Shown here one piece after another: positions 17,110 to 25,409 of a stretch of DNA of 64,000 nucleotides; position 1 is the stretch's first letter, and the number at the start of each line of letters is the position of its first letter. Below the pieces are notes generated by a model. It was given only the letters and a program-made list of their open reading frames with translations. It did no database searches and was not told the origin of the DNA. This stretch comes from RGIG3009 sp045630285. GTDB lineage: Bacteria; Bacillota; Clostridia; Oscillospirales; Acutalibacteraceae. A program made the translations under genes and the position numbers. Where the stretch lies: contig JAZQSX010000016.1 of NCBI GenBank assembly GCA_045630285.1, positions 5,632 through 69,631 on the forward strand, given 5' to 3'.

Positions 17110-17690
17110 TCTTTGCCCTCCAGGTAGTAGGTGGCTTCCATATCGGCGACCGACAGTGCAAAAGCGAGGGGGAACATCTCAAAGGCGTTTCCGACGTTGC
17201 GGGCGTCCTCGGTTCCGGCAAAGCCCATATGATAGCGGATCGCAAACGCTTCTTCACGGGTCAGACGCATATAGCCCGACAAAATATACACGGATTTTTC
17301 GCCGTGACCGTAGGGCAGCTTATCGTCATATTCAAAGGTCGGTACGGTCTGCCATTTGCCGTTTTCATCCTTGACGTTCCGTGTGCCCGCCTTGTAGCAG
17401 TTGATCTTGCAGACGTCGTGCAACAGCGAGACGATCGCAATGCTCTCGTCGCTGTATTCCAATCCGTAGGTCTCCTTGACACGGGGGCGGTCGAGATAGT
17501 GCTGCAGGCAATCAAACACGTTGAGGCTGTGCTCCACGAGACCGCCTTCATAGGAGCCGTGGAAGCGGGTACTGGCGGGGGCAGTGAAAAAATCACTGGA
17601 TTTGGAGCAGAGATATTCCAGGAATTTGTCTGCACCTTCCCGATGAATGTAGTGATTGTAGAGTTCAATGAAGCGTTCTTTGGCATCCAT
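17106..17690 (-). CDS. HD-domain phosphohydrolase
   Basis: 194 residues from the ATG at 17690, with AAAGGG 10 bases upstream; a GTG three codons earlier sits too close to that site. The HD metal motif appears as GLVEHSLNVFDCL (first His) and IVSLLHDVCKIN (His-Asp), with HMGFAGTEDARN later. HGSYEGGLVEHS resembles the HD part of YhaM-like 3'-5' exoribonucleases but there is no OB domain. It could be a nucleotidase or cyclic-nucleotide phosphohydrolase. First gene of the minus-strand operon running to 14415. Confidence 0.85.
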   Translation of the reverse strand: MDAKERFIELYNHYIHREGADKFLEYLCSKSSDFFTAPASTRFHGSYEGGLVEHSLNVFDCLQHYLDRPRVKETYGLEYSDESIAIVSLLHDVCKINCYKAGTRNVKDENGKWQTVPTFEYDDKLPYGHGEKSVYILSGYMRLTREEAFAIRYHMGFAGTEDARNVGNAFEMFPLAFALSVADMEATYYLEGKE

Positions 17691-17719
17691 ACGTGACACA
17701 CCCTTTCATTTCTTTCTCC

Positions 17720-17748
17720 AGTATACCTCTTTTTTGCAAAGTGTGCAA
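17720..17748 (-). promoter_or_regulatory. Sigma-A promoter of the HD-rlmD-hydrolase-GNAT operon
   Basis: On the minus strand TTGCAC (17748-17743), a 17-bp spacer and TATACT (17725-17720) lie 30 bases before the HD start. Confidence 0.75.
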
Positions 17749-17768
17749 CAGAAAACGCCAAAATAGGG

Positions 17769-17797
17769 GTGACAAACGGGGTGCGGAGGTGTATAAT
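17769..17797 (+). promoter_or_regulatory. Sigma-A promoter of the DUF368-murD operon
   Basis: GTGACA (17769-17774), a 17-bp spacer and a perfect TATAAT (17792-17797), then GGAAGGAGTGG before the GTG start. It is back to back with the minus-strand promoter at 17720. Confidence 0.75.
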
Positions 17798-17826
17798 AGG
17801 GGAGTATTTGGAAGGAGTGGTGGAAT

Positions 17827-18753
17827 GTGAAAGCGCTCAAATCATTTTTGATTCCTTTTAAGGGCTTTGTCATTGGTTCGTCGATGACGGTGCCGGGTGT
17901 CAGCGGTGGCACGATGGCGATCTTGTTGGGGATTTATGACCGTCTGATCGGTGCGATCAGCCACTTCGGTAAAGCACCGAAAAAGAACCTGCTCTTTTTG
18001 CTGAAGTTTTGCGTAGGGGCAGTGATCGGCTTTGCGGCGCTTGCTTCGGCGATCGGTTGGCTGCTTGAAACCTTTCCGATTCCCGTGTCCCTGTTCTTCT
18101 TTGGGGCGATCGTCGGCGGTATTCCGGCGCTGTATCGCAAAACGAAGGTGTCGCCATTCACGGTTTCCTCGGCACTGTATGCGTTGCTGGGCTGTGCGAT
18201 CGTGATTGGTATCGGACTGCTGCCGCAGGGCTTGATTTCCGCCGGTACCGAATTAAACGCTGTCGGTTTGCTGGTCTGGCTGCTTGCCGGTATCATCGTG
18301 GCACTCGCTTTGGTGTTGCCCGGTATCAGCACGTCGCATATGCTGCTGGTGCTTGGCATTTACGGCACGCTGTCGGGGTCGATCGACACGGTGGTGCTGT
18401 GGGTCAAATCGCTGATCAAGCAGCTGCTTGGTGACGGTGCGGCTCCGTCGGTAGAGGTCGGTCAGGCGCTGACCTTTATTGCGTTGCTCGGTGTTTCCAC
18501 GTTGGTCGGTGTTGTGCTGATCACACGCCCGCTGGAATGGACGATGAAAAAGTTCCCGCACCAGACGTACTGTATGATTATTGGTTTTGTGGTGGGTTCG
18601 TTGGCGGATATTGCCGGTGACATCGTGTGGCCCGCCCTGCAGGCGGAGCAAACGCTGACCTATTGGCTGCTGACGGCGGTAGTGTCGGTTGTGACGGCGG
18701 TTGCCGGCTTCGCAGGAATCCTGTTCTTATCACGCTTTTCCGATGAGGAGTGA
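17827..18753 (+). CDS. DUF368 membrane protein (PopT-type undecaprenyl-phosphate translocase)
   Basis: 308 residues from GTG, with about eight to nine membrane segments. The N-terminal GFVIGSSMTVPGVSGGTMAI and the mid-protein ALVLPGISTSHMLLVLG are the paired DUF368 repeats (PF04018). DUF368 proteins (PopT) have been shown in other bacteria to return undecaprenyl phosphate across the membrane for cell-wall and polymer synthesis. Its position directly before murD, with the murD start 5 bases after its stop, fits a cell-wall role. The specific lipid carried here is inferred. Confidence 0.88.
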   Translation: MKALKSFLIPFKGFVIGSSMTVPGVSGGTMAILLGIYDRLIGAISHFGKAPKKNLLFLLKFCVGAVIGFAALASAIGWLLETFPIPVSLFFFGAIVGGIPALYRKTKVSPFTVSSALYALLGCAIVIGIGLLPQGLISAGTELNAVGLLVWLLAGIIVALALVLPGISTSHMLLVLGIYGTLSGSIDTVVLWVKSLIKQLLGDGAAPSVEVGQALTFIALLGVSTLVGVVLITRPLEWTMKKFPHQTYCMIIGFVVGSLADIAGDIVWPALQAEQTLTYWLLTAVVSVVTAVAGFAGILFLSRFSDEE

Positions 18754-18758
18754 TCGCT

Positions 18759-20132
18759 ATGCGATATGATGAGTTTTTCAAATCGGTTGACGGTCGGTGC
18801 GTTGCCGTGTGCGGTATCGGCCATAATAATCTGTCGGTCATTTATCAGCTGCTCGGTCTCGGCGCGCAGGTGATCGCCTGCGACAAGAGAACACGGGAGC
18901 AGCTGGGTGCCGTGGCAGGAGAATTGGAGAATGCCGGAGCGCAGCTGTGCCTGGGAGACGGGTATCTTGATCGCTTGGGTGAAGCGGATCTGGTGCTGCG
19001 AACGCCCGGTATGAAGCCGTATTTACCGCCGTTTGAGGCGGTACGTGCGGCGGGGAAGACCGTGACCTCGGAGATGGAACTGTTTTTTGAACTGTGTCCG
19101 GCACCGCTGTATGCCGTGACGGGCTCGGACGGAAAAACGACCACCACGACGGTGATCGCCGGTCTGCTACAAAAAGCCGGAAAAACCGTGCATCTCGGCG
19201 GTAATATCGGCAACCCGATGCTGCCGCTCATCGACAAGGTGGCGGAGACGGATACTGCCGTGGTGGAGCTGTCCAGCTTTCAGTTGACGATGATGACCCA
19301 AAGCCCTCAGGTGGCGGTGGTGACGAACGTTGCGCCCAACCATCTGGATTGGCACACCGATATGCAGGAATATATCGATGCTAAGCGCAATTTGGTGGCA
19401 CATCAGCGCGCGGGCGATCGTGCAGTACTGAATGCGGATAATGTGCATACCGCCGCGTTTGCCGCCGATTGCAAGGGCGAAGTGTGGTGGTTTTCTCGGC
19501 TGCATCCCGTGGAGCGGGGCGCCTATCTGGGTGAGGACGGCGTTTTGTATGTCACAGACGGTGAAACGACCGTGCCGGTGCTTCCAGCGTCGGAGATCCT
19601 CATCCGTGGTGTACATAATATTGAAAACTATCTGGCAGCGTTCGCCGCAACCTACGGTACGGTACCGGTCGGGGTAATGGCGGAATATGCACGCACCTTC
19701 GGCGGTGTGGCGCATCGGTGTGAATTGGTGCGTGAGCTCAAGGGTGTCAAGTGGTATAACGATTCCATTGGCAGCAGTCCGTCACGGACGATTGCGGGTC
19801 TGGAAGCGTTTGATAAAAAGGTGATTTTGATCGCCGGTGGGTACGATAAGCACATCCCGTACGATCCGCTGGGTCCTGTGGCGGCGAAGACCGTAAAACA
19901 GGCGGTGTTGCTCGGTGCCACTGCTCCGGCGATTGAGGCGGTGCTCAAGCGGGATACGCAGGTACCGATCACACGGGTCGCTTCCATGGAAGAGGCTGTT
20001 GCGGCGGCAGATGCGTTGGCAGGAGAGGGCGATATTGTGTTTTTGTCACCCGCCAGTGCCAGCTTTGATATGTATAAGAATTTTGAGGAACGTGGCAATC
20101 ATTTCAAGAAATTAGTGCAGGAGTTGTCATAA
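18759..20132 (+). CDS. murD: UDP-N-acetylmuramoyl-L-alanine--D-glutamate ligase MurD
   Basis: 457 residues from the ATG at 18759, with GAGGAG at 18745-18750. The N-terminal UDP-binding domain has CGIGHNNLS. The central ATPase domain has TGSDGKTTTTT, a clostridial variant of the Mur GTNGKTT loop, and VVELSSFQL. APNHLDWH and VAHRCELVRE follow, with WYNDSIGSSPSRTIAGL typical of MurD. It adds D-Glu to UDP-MurNAc-L-Ala in the cytosol. It stands apart from a dcw cluster, next to a lipid-carrier transporter gene. Confidence 0.93.
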   Translation: MRYDEFFKSVDGRCVAVCGIGHNNLSVIYQLLGLGAQVIACDKRTREQLGAVAGELENAGAQLCLGDGYLDRLGEADLVLRTPGMKPYLPPFEAVRAAGKTVTSEMELFFELCPAPLYAVTGSDGKTTTTTVIAGLLQKAGKTVHLGGNIGNPMLPLIDKVAETDTAVVELSSFQLTMMTQSPQVAVVTNVAPNHLDWHTDMQEYIDAKRNLVAHQRAGDRAVLNADNVHTAAFAADCKGEVWWFSRLHPVERGAYLGEDGVLYVTDGETTVPVLPASEILIRGVHNIENYLAAFAATYGTVPVGVMAEYARTFGGVAHRCELVRELKGVKWYNDSIGSSPSRTIAGLEAFDKKVILIAGGYDKHIPYDPLGPVAAKTVKQAVLLGATAPAIEAVLKRDTQVPITRVASMEEAVAAADALAGEGDIVFLSPASASFDMYKNFEERGNHFKKLVQELS

Positions 20133-20134
20133 CT

Positions 20135-21151
20135 ATGATGGAACTGCTGAAAACGTTGTGCGACGCACCGGGTGTCAACGGTGCTGTGAGCAATGTCTTT
20201 GCGGAACAATTGGCGGCGTACGTGCCGCAGGTACACACCGACCGTATTGGAAACGTGTGGGGCGTGCTGCCCGCTACCTGCGAGGAGGCACCGACACTGT
20301 TGCTGGAAGCGCATCTCGATGAGATCGGGTTTGTCGTAACCGGTGTTTCGGATGACGGATTTTTGCGGGTTTCTGCTTGCGGAGGCGTCGATGAGCGTAC
20401 GCTGGCGGCTGCTGAGGTAGTCGTGCTGTGTGGGCCGCCGCTGAAGGGCGTTTTTTGCTCCACACCGCCTCATCTTGCGGGTGCAGACAGCAAGCCGCTG
20501 ACCACAGAACAGCGGGGGATCGACGTCGGATTGTCGGGTGATGAGGCCAAACAGCGCATTCCTTTGGGTACACGTGTGATGTTTGCACCGCATTTTGACC
20601 GTTTGCTCGGTGACCGTGTTTGTTCCAAGGCGTTGGATGACCGTGCCGGTGTGGCGGCAGTGCTTCGTGCTTTGGAGTTTCTTAAGGAGGTCGATCGTCC
20701 CTGCCACGTGGCGGCGCTGCTGTCGGTGCAGGAGGAGGTCGGTATGCGTGGCGCGGGCGCTGCGGCGTTTGCGATCAACCCGGATGCGGCAATTGTGACC
20801 GACGTAAGCTTTGCGTACACACCTGACACCGACAGAGCAAAGTGCGGTGTGATGGGTGGCGGTGCGATGCTCGGCGTGTCACCCTTTTTGGACGAGCGCT
20901 TGACGGGCTGTTTGCAGAAATTAGCTTGTGAGCAGGAGATCCCGTTCCAGTACGAAGTGATGGGCGGTGCAACGGGTACCGATGCCGACAAAATTGGTGC
21001 AGTGCGTGAAGGTGTGCCGACGGCGCTGTTGTCCATTCCGCTGAAATATATGCATACACCGGTGGAAGTCGTTTCTCTCGGTGATATTGAGTCGGTGGCA
21101 CGCCTGATGGCGGCACTGGCGCTCAGTGGGGAGGTGCGTGCCGATGCGTAA
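20135..21151 (+). CDS. M42-family metallo-aminopeptidase (first of two)
   Basis: 338 residues, 2 bases after murD, with GCAGGAG upstream inside murD. The co-catalytic dizinc motifs are EAHLDEIG (His/Asp), ALDDRAG (Asp), VQEEVGMRGA (Glu-Glu) and KYMHTP (His). M42 enzymes form tetrahedral dodecamers (TET) that trim peptides in the cytosol. It overlaps the next M42 gene by 8 bases. The two are only moderately similar, so they may form hetero-oligomers or have different specificities. Confidence 0.9.
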   Translation: MMELLKTLCDAPGVNGAVSNVFAEQLAAYVPQVHTDRIGNVWGVLPATCEEAPTLLLEAHLDEIGFVVTGVSDDGFLRVSACGGVDERTLAAAEVVVLCGPPLKGVFCSTPPHLAGADSKPLTTEQRGIDVGLSGDEAKQRIPLGTRVMFAPHFDRLLGDRVCSKALDDRAGVAAVLRALEFLKEVDRPCHVAALLSVQEEVGMRGAGAAAFAINPDAAIVTDVSFAYTPDTDRAKCGVMGGGAMLGVSPFLDERLTGCLQKLACEQEIPFQYEVMGGATGTDADKIGAVREGVPTALLSIPLKYMHTPVEVVSLGDIESVARLMAALALSGEVRADA

Positions 21152-22178
21152 AACGGTATTGGAGCTGTGTGCGCTCTCCGGTATTTCCGGTCGTGAGGGT
21201 GCAGTGCGTTCATACGTGCTGGAGCAGCTGAAGGACGCTCCGGCGGCGAAAAGCGTGCATACCGATCGTATGGGTAACGTGATCGTGGAACTGTGCGGCA
21301 AACAGCGGGCGCCCCACAAGGTACTGTTCGCTGCTCATATGGATGAGGTCGGCGGCATAGTTACGGGAATTACCGAAGACGGGTATCTGCGTTTTGCTAT
21401 AGTGGGCGGTATTGCGCCTGAGGTATTGTTTGCACGGCGTGTGCTGGTGAACGGGCACGTCGGCGTTATCGGCGGCAAAGCGACGCATCAATGCAAGGGT
21501 GACGAAAAAACGAAGGTTCCTGCGGTTGATGCTATGAAGATTGATATCGGTGCTTCCTCCCGTGCCGAAGCGGAAGCCGTGGTGCGTATCGGTGATGCGA
21601 TTGTGTTTGCGGAGCAAGTGACCGAGCTTGGTAACGAGCGATTTCTTGCCAAGGCGCTGGACGATCGTGCGGGCTGTGCGATGCTGCTGGCATTGGCTCA
21701 GACACAGCCGGAATATGACGTGACGCTTGCGTTTACCGTGCAGGAAGAGGTGGGTACCCGTGGCGCCGGATGTGCCGCATTTGCGGTGCGGCCTGAGATT
21801 GCCGTAGCGGTGGATTCCACCACGGCATCGGATGTTTTGGGAACACCGGAGGATCGCCGCGTCTGCCACGTCGGTGACGGTGCCGTGGTGTCCTTTATGG
21901 ACCGTGGCACGGTGTACGATAAGCCGTTGTTTGATGAGATTTTCCGTTTGGCGAACAAACACGGGATCGCCGCACAGCCGAAAACCGTCGTTTCCGGCGG
22001 CAACGATTCCCGTGCCTTACAGGCGGCGGCAGAAGGTGCTCGTGTGGCGGCGGTATCACTGCCGTGTCGCTACATTCATTCGGCCCGTTGTTTCTTGAAT
22101 GAGGAAGATCTGCGGCAGACATATCGCTTACTGGAAGTTATGATGAACACCCTGCCCGCTTGGGACGGTGCGGTATGA
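21144..22178 (+). CDS. M42-family metallo-aminopeptidase (second of two)
   Basis: 344 residues from the ATG at 21144, with GGGGAGG 8 bases upstream. The motifs AAHMDEVGG, ALDDRAGCA, VQEEVGTRGA and RYIHS supply the dizinc ligands; VDSTTASD gives the fifth. It is closer to the YsdC/glucanase-M type than its neighbour. The start lies within the first M42 gene and the stop overlaps the following GNAT gene by 4 bases (ATGA), so translation is coupled through all three. Confidence 0.9.
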   Translation: MRKTVLELCALSGISGREGAVRSYVLEQLKDAPAAKSVHTDRMGNVIVELCGKQRAPHKVLFAAHMDEVGGIVTGITEDGYLRFAIVGGIAPEVLFARRVLVNGHVGVIGGKATHQCKGDEKTKVPAVDAMKIDIGASSRAEAEAVVRIGDAIVFAEQVTELGNERFLAKALDDRAGCAMLLALAQTQPEYDVTLAFTVQEEVGTRGAGCAAFAVRPEIAVAVDSTTASDVLGTPEDRRVCHVGDGAVVSFMDRGTVYDKPLFDEIFRLANKHGIAAQPKTVVSGGNDSRALQAAAEGARVAAVSLPCRYIHSARCFLNEEDLRQTYRLLEVMMNTLPAWDGAV

Positions 22179-22897
22179 TTCGGTTAACAGAGACTTGTCC
22201 TGTAACGGCGGACAAAACATTGCCACTGTGCCGTATTCGTGCGCTGTGGGAATGCTACGGTGCGGTGCCGTTTCTGCGCTTTTACGAGGGAGAAAACGGC
22301 AGCGCTGCGGCGGTGCTGGACGGACAGGCGATTGCTTACGCCACCGAGGCAGAACGTGAGGAAATGGCGCTGTTTGTGGCGATGCAGCCGGACATCACGT
22401 CGTTACTTGCTGACGTTGCCACAGCCAAAGCGGTGGCGGCACAGTGGGGAAGCACGGTGGCGGAGTTTCCGGTGATGCGATGTGATACGCCCCAAACGGC
22501 GGAGCCGCTCAGCGGGGTATCGCCCCGTACGCTGTATGCGTTTTTAGAGCCGATTTTCCCCGGGTTACCGCCGTTTGAGGGCTGGTATTTGGATGTGTGC
22601 TACCGTGAACGGCACGGATTTTGCCGCAACTTCACGGTGCAGGACGGAAATGCGGTCGTTTCCTCGGCGATGACCACTGCTGAGTGGCAGGGGGGCGCCT
22701 TGATCGGCGGAGTCGCTACGGCGCTGAGCCATCGACGGCAAGGCCTGGCGGGACGCTGTGTCAGCACGTTGGCGGCGCAGCTGCAAAGCGAAGGTCGGCA
22801 GGTTTACATCTGCCCCAAAAATGAAGGAGCACAGCGATTGTATGCTGCACTTGGATTTACGGTGTGCGGCAGCGTTGCTTTAACAGAAAGGACATAA
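22175..22897 (+). CDS. GNAT-domain protein
   Basis: 240 residues, starting at the ATGA overlap with the M42 gene. The C-terminal half carries the acetyl-CoA-binding region TALSHRRQGLAGRCVSTLA and the RLYAALGFTVCG motif of GNAT acetyltransferases (residues about 180-235). The N-terminal half is weakly conserved. The substrate is unknown; the peptidase context suggests an amino acid or peptide acceptor, which is an inference only. Confidence 0.75.
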   Translation: MIRLTETCPVTADKTLPLCRIRALWECYGAVPFLRFYEGENGSAAAVLDGQAIAYATEAEREEMALFVAMQPDITSLLADVATAKAVAAQWGSTVAEFPVMRCDTPQTAEPLSGVSPRTLYAFLEPIFPGLPPFEGWYLDVCYRERHGFCRNFTVQDGNAVVSSAMTTAEWQGGALIGGVATALSHRRQGLAGRCVSTLAAQLQSEGRQVYICPKNEGAQRLYAALGFTVCGSVALTERT

Positions 22898-22902
22898 ACA
22901 CA

Positions 22903-24183
22903 ATGCAGACCTCTTTTTTTGAGATTGATTCCCGCTTACAAACGTTGGCGGAGCAGGTGCGGGCGGAGATTGCACCGGTATTTGCACGGATCGATGAAAT
23001 CAGTGATTATAATCAGCAAAAGGTGCTGTCGGCGTTCATTAAGCACCGTGTGAGCGAGGCACATTTTGTGCCGACCACCGGTTACGGCTACGGCGATCGT
23101 GGCCGTGAGGTGCTGGAGGAGGTGTTCGCCGAAGTGCTGGGTGCTGAGGACGCACTGGTGCGTCACAGCATCCTGTGCGGTACGCACGCCATTACCGTCG
23201 CACTGTTCGGGGTGCTGCGCCCTGGCGATGTACTGCTTGCTGCCACGGGCGCGCCGTACGACACGTTGCTTGGCGTCATTGGTGCGGACAAGCCGTCTGA
23301 CGGTTCACTGAAGGAATACGGAGTGGGGTATCGAGAAGTACCGCTCGGTGACGATGGTTTACCGAATATCGAGGGGATTTGTGCGGCGTTGCGTGATGAA
23401 CCTGCGGTAAAAGTGGTGCATATTCAGCGTTCACGGGGATATAACCTGCGTCCGTCGCTGACGGTGGCACGTATCGGCGAGGTGATCGCTGCTGTGAAAA
23501 GTGTGCGCCCGGATGCGATCGTGTTTGTTGACAACTGCTACGGTGAGTTTGCCGAGCGTGAGGAGCCGACGGCTGTCGGTGCCGATCTGATGGCAGGCTC
23601 ACTGATTAAAAACCCCGGTGGCGGTATTGCGGAAAACGGCGGTTACATCTGTGGACGCCGTGATCTGGTTGAAAAATGTGCTTACCGCTTGACCACGCCC
23701 GGCTTGGGTAAGGAAGTCGGTGCTTCGCTGGGACATAACCGCACGATGTTTATGGGACTCTTCCAAGCGCCGCACGTGGTAGGTGAGGCGATGAAAACCG
23801 CTGTGTTTGCCGCTGCCCTGTTTGAACGGTTCGGTTACCACTGCACGCCGTCCTCCACAGAGGAGCGTGCCGATATTATTCAGGCGATCCAAATGCGTGA
23901 AGCAAAGCCGCTGATCGCTTTTTGTCAGGGTATCCAAAGTGGTGCGCCGGTGGATGCGTTTGTCACGCCGGAGCCGTGGGATATGCCCGGATACGACAAT
24001 CAAGTGATTATGGCGGCGGGTGCGTTTACCATGGGCTCGTCCATTGAATTGTCTGCCGATGCACCGTTGCGTGAGCCGTTTGCGGTGTATATGCAGGGCG
24101 GCTTGAACTTCTCTTCGGGACGTATCGGTATTCTGCTTGCGGCACAGAAAATGCTGGATAGCGGCGTGCTGCCTGAGTTTTAA
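22903..24183 (+). CDS. PLP-dependent methionine gamma-lyase family protein (aluminium-resistance type, YnbB-like)
   Basis: 426 residues from the ATG 5 bases after the GNAT stop. The sequence follows the Met_gamma_lyase family (PF06838): NQQKVLSAFIKHRVSEAHF near the start, GYGYGDRGRE, SILCGTHAITVALFGVLRPGD, and the PLP lysine in GSLIKNPGGGIAENGGYI. The Cys/Met-metabolism fold predicts C-S lyase chemistry, but no member has a firmly established substrate that I can cite. The operon position after two peptidases would fit amino acid catabolism. Confidence 0.87.
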   Translation: MQTSFFEIDSRLQTLAEQVRAEIAPVFARIDEISDYNQQKVLSAFIKHRVSEAHFVPTTGYGYGDRGREVLEEVFAEVLGAEDALVRHSILCGTHAITVALFGVLRPGDVLLAATGAPYDTLLGVIGADKPSDGSLKEYGVGYREVPLGDDGLPNIEGICAALRDEPAVKVVHIQRSRGYNLRPSLTVARIGEVIAAVKSVRPDAIVFVDNCYGEFAEREEPTAVGADLMAGSLIKNPGGGIAENGGYICGRRDLVEKCAYRLTTPGLGKEVGASLGHNRTMFMGLFQAPHVVGEAMKTAVFAAALFERFGYHCTPSSTEERADIIQAIQMREAKPLIAFCQGIQSGAPVDAFVTPEPWDMPGYDNQVIMAAGAFTMGSSIELSADAPLREPFAVYMQGGLNFSSGRIGILLAAQKMLDSGVLPEF

Positions 24184-24201
24184 ACGAGGGAGTCAGAGAA
24201 T

Positions 24202-25011
24202 ATGGAAACACGCGGCATCATTGAATCTTGGTACAAGGCTTTGCAGTTCCCCGAGCGGTATGACGCCGAGTTCTATGAGGCGTTGAATACGGTGTCGATA
24301 CCGGAGTCGCTCACGATCGATGCGTATAATGTAGAGGAGCAGGACGGCAAGCGGAATTTTTTGGCGTATTTGTACTTTTGCGAGGCTTTGAAGAAACAAT
24401 ATGCATCGCTTGGCATCAGCGAGTCGGTGCTGCTCGACACGGTATATGACATTCGGCGCTGGCTGGATACGTGGAGCATGGTCAAAGGTGAACTGTATTT
24501 GGGTGAGCTGCTGTGGCTGTCCTTCCATATGCGTGGCACGCTGTTTCACCTTGGGACGCTGCAATTTGCCATGGGGAAGGCGCACTACGATTGCCCCGAA
24601 AAAGGGCTCGCCAAGGGCGACCCGGTTATCGAGGTGCATATTCCTGCGGGAACGGATATTTCGAAGGAGCAGTGCGACCGTTCCTTTGCGTTGGCGAAGG
24701 CGTTTTTTGCGGAGCATTTTCCCGAGTATGAGTATCGGTATTTCACTTGCCATTCGTGGATGCTGGGCTCGACGCTGAATGAATTGCTCAACCCGGAAAG
24801 CAAGATCCTGGCTTTTCAAAAGCGCTTTGACGTGGTGCACGAGGATAAATCCGAGGATATTATTCGATTCGTTTTCCGCTGGGATGCGACCCGTGAGGCT
24901 CTTACATCTTTAGAGGCAACGACCGGACTGATGCGACGGGTGAAGGAACGGGCGCTGGCCGGCGAGACGTTCTATGCGTCCCTCGGTTTGATCGACAAGG
25001 ATACGATATAA
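24202..25011 (+). CDS. Acyltransferase-domain protein (two-part GNAT-like, NAT_N/GNAT_C type)
   Basis: 269 residues, starting 18 bases after the preceding stop with CGAGGGAG upstream. It has no classical GNAT P-loop but resembles the two-domain proteins of clostridia annotated as acyltransferase domain-containing. Recognisable parts are a helical N-terminal half with YLYFCEALKKQY and DIRRWLDTW, and a beta-rich C-terminal half with VIEVHIPAGTDIS and FTCHSWMLGSTLNELL. The function is unknown. It is the last gene of the run that starts at 17827. Confidence 0.6.
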   Translation: METRGIIESWYKALQFPERYDAEFYEALNTVSIPESLTIDAYNVEEQDGKRNFLAYLYFCEALKKQYASLGISESVLLDTVYDIRRWLDTWSMVKGELYLGELLWLSFHMRGTLFHLGTLQFAMGKAHYDCPEKGLAKGDPVIEVHIPAGTDISKEQCDRSFALAKAFFAEHFPEYEYRYFTCHSWMLGSTLNELLNPESKILAFQKRFDVVHEDKSEDIIRFVFRWDATREALTSLEATTGLMRRVKERALAGETFYASLGLIDKDTI

Positions 25012-25015
25012 TAAA

Positions 25016-25047
25016 AACAGCGTTGGTCAAAGCCAACGCTGTTTTTC
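25016..25047 (+). terminator. Intrinsic terminator
   Basis: AACAGCGTTGG pairs with CCAACGCTGTT around TCAAAG, followed by T's. It separates the + strand operon from the convergent spoIIID. Confidence 0.88.
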
Positions 25048-25048
25048 G

Positions 25049-25297
25049 TTATTCACCACGGTATTTATTGCGTGTGGCGATGCCGCCACGGATATGCCGT
25101 TGAGCTTTATTGATGTCCAGAATTTGCCGCACCTCGCTGTACAGGTGAGGATTGACCGCCTGCAAGCGATCGGAAACGTCCTTATGGACGGTCGATTTTG
25201 AAATGTGAAATTTCTTGGCGGCGGCACGCACGGTGGCTTTATTTTCCAAAATGTATTCGCCAAGCTCAATGGCACGTTCCTCAACAGCGCCTCTCAT
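25049..25297 (-). CDS. spoIIID: Sporulation transcriptional regulator SpoIIID
   Basis: 82 residues from the ATG at 25297. The helix-turn-helix segment FHISKSTVHKDVSDRL and the C-terminal DINKAQRHIRGGIATRNKY match SpoIIID closely. In Bacillus and clostridia it is a mother-cell DNA-binding protein that tunes the sigma-E regulon and prepares for sigma-K. Its presence shows that the organism belongs to a spore-forming lineage. The upstream mother-cell-type promoter (25327-25355) is consistent. GTG at 25306 is a less likely start because it abuts the putative ribosome binding site. Confidence 0.95.
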   Translation of the reverse strand: MRGAVEERAIELGEYILENKATVRAAAKKFHISKSTVHKDVSDRLQAVNPHLYSEVRQILDINKAQRHIRGGIATRNKYRGE

Positions 25298-25326
25298 CAG
25301 TATCACCCCGTCTTCTTGTTCTGTAC

Positions 25327-25355
25327 ACTATATGGAGTGATATCTCAGATTATGC
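25327..25355 (-). promoter_or_regulatory. Candidate sigma-E promoter of spoIIID
   Basis: On the minus strand GCATAAT (25355-25349; 6 of 7 to KMATATT), a 14-bp spacer and CATATAGT (25334-25327; 6 of 8 to CATACAHT) fit the Bacillus sigma-E consensus and spacing. spoIIID is under sigma-E control in model spore formers. Confidence 0.55.
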
Positions 25356-25390
25356 AAAAAGCGTGCGAAGTCATCTGACTTCGCACGCTT
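25354..25390 (-). terminator. Intrinsic terminator after the ROK gene
   Basis: A perfect 15-bp stem (25359-25373 with 25376-25390) with a 2-base apex; on the minus strand it runs into TTTTT. It separates the ROK gene from spoIIID. Confidence 0.88.
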
Positions 25391-25409
25391 GCTTTGGTTT
25401 AGGGGGTTA

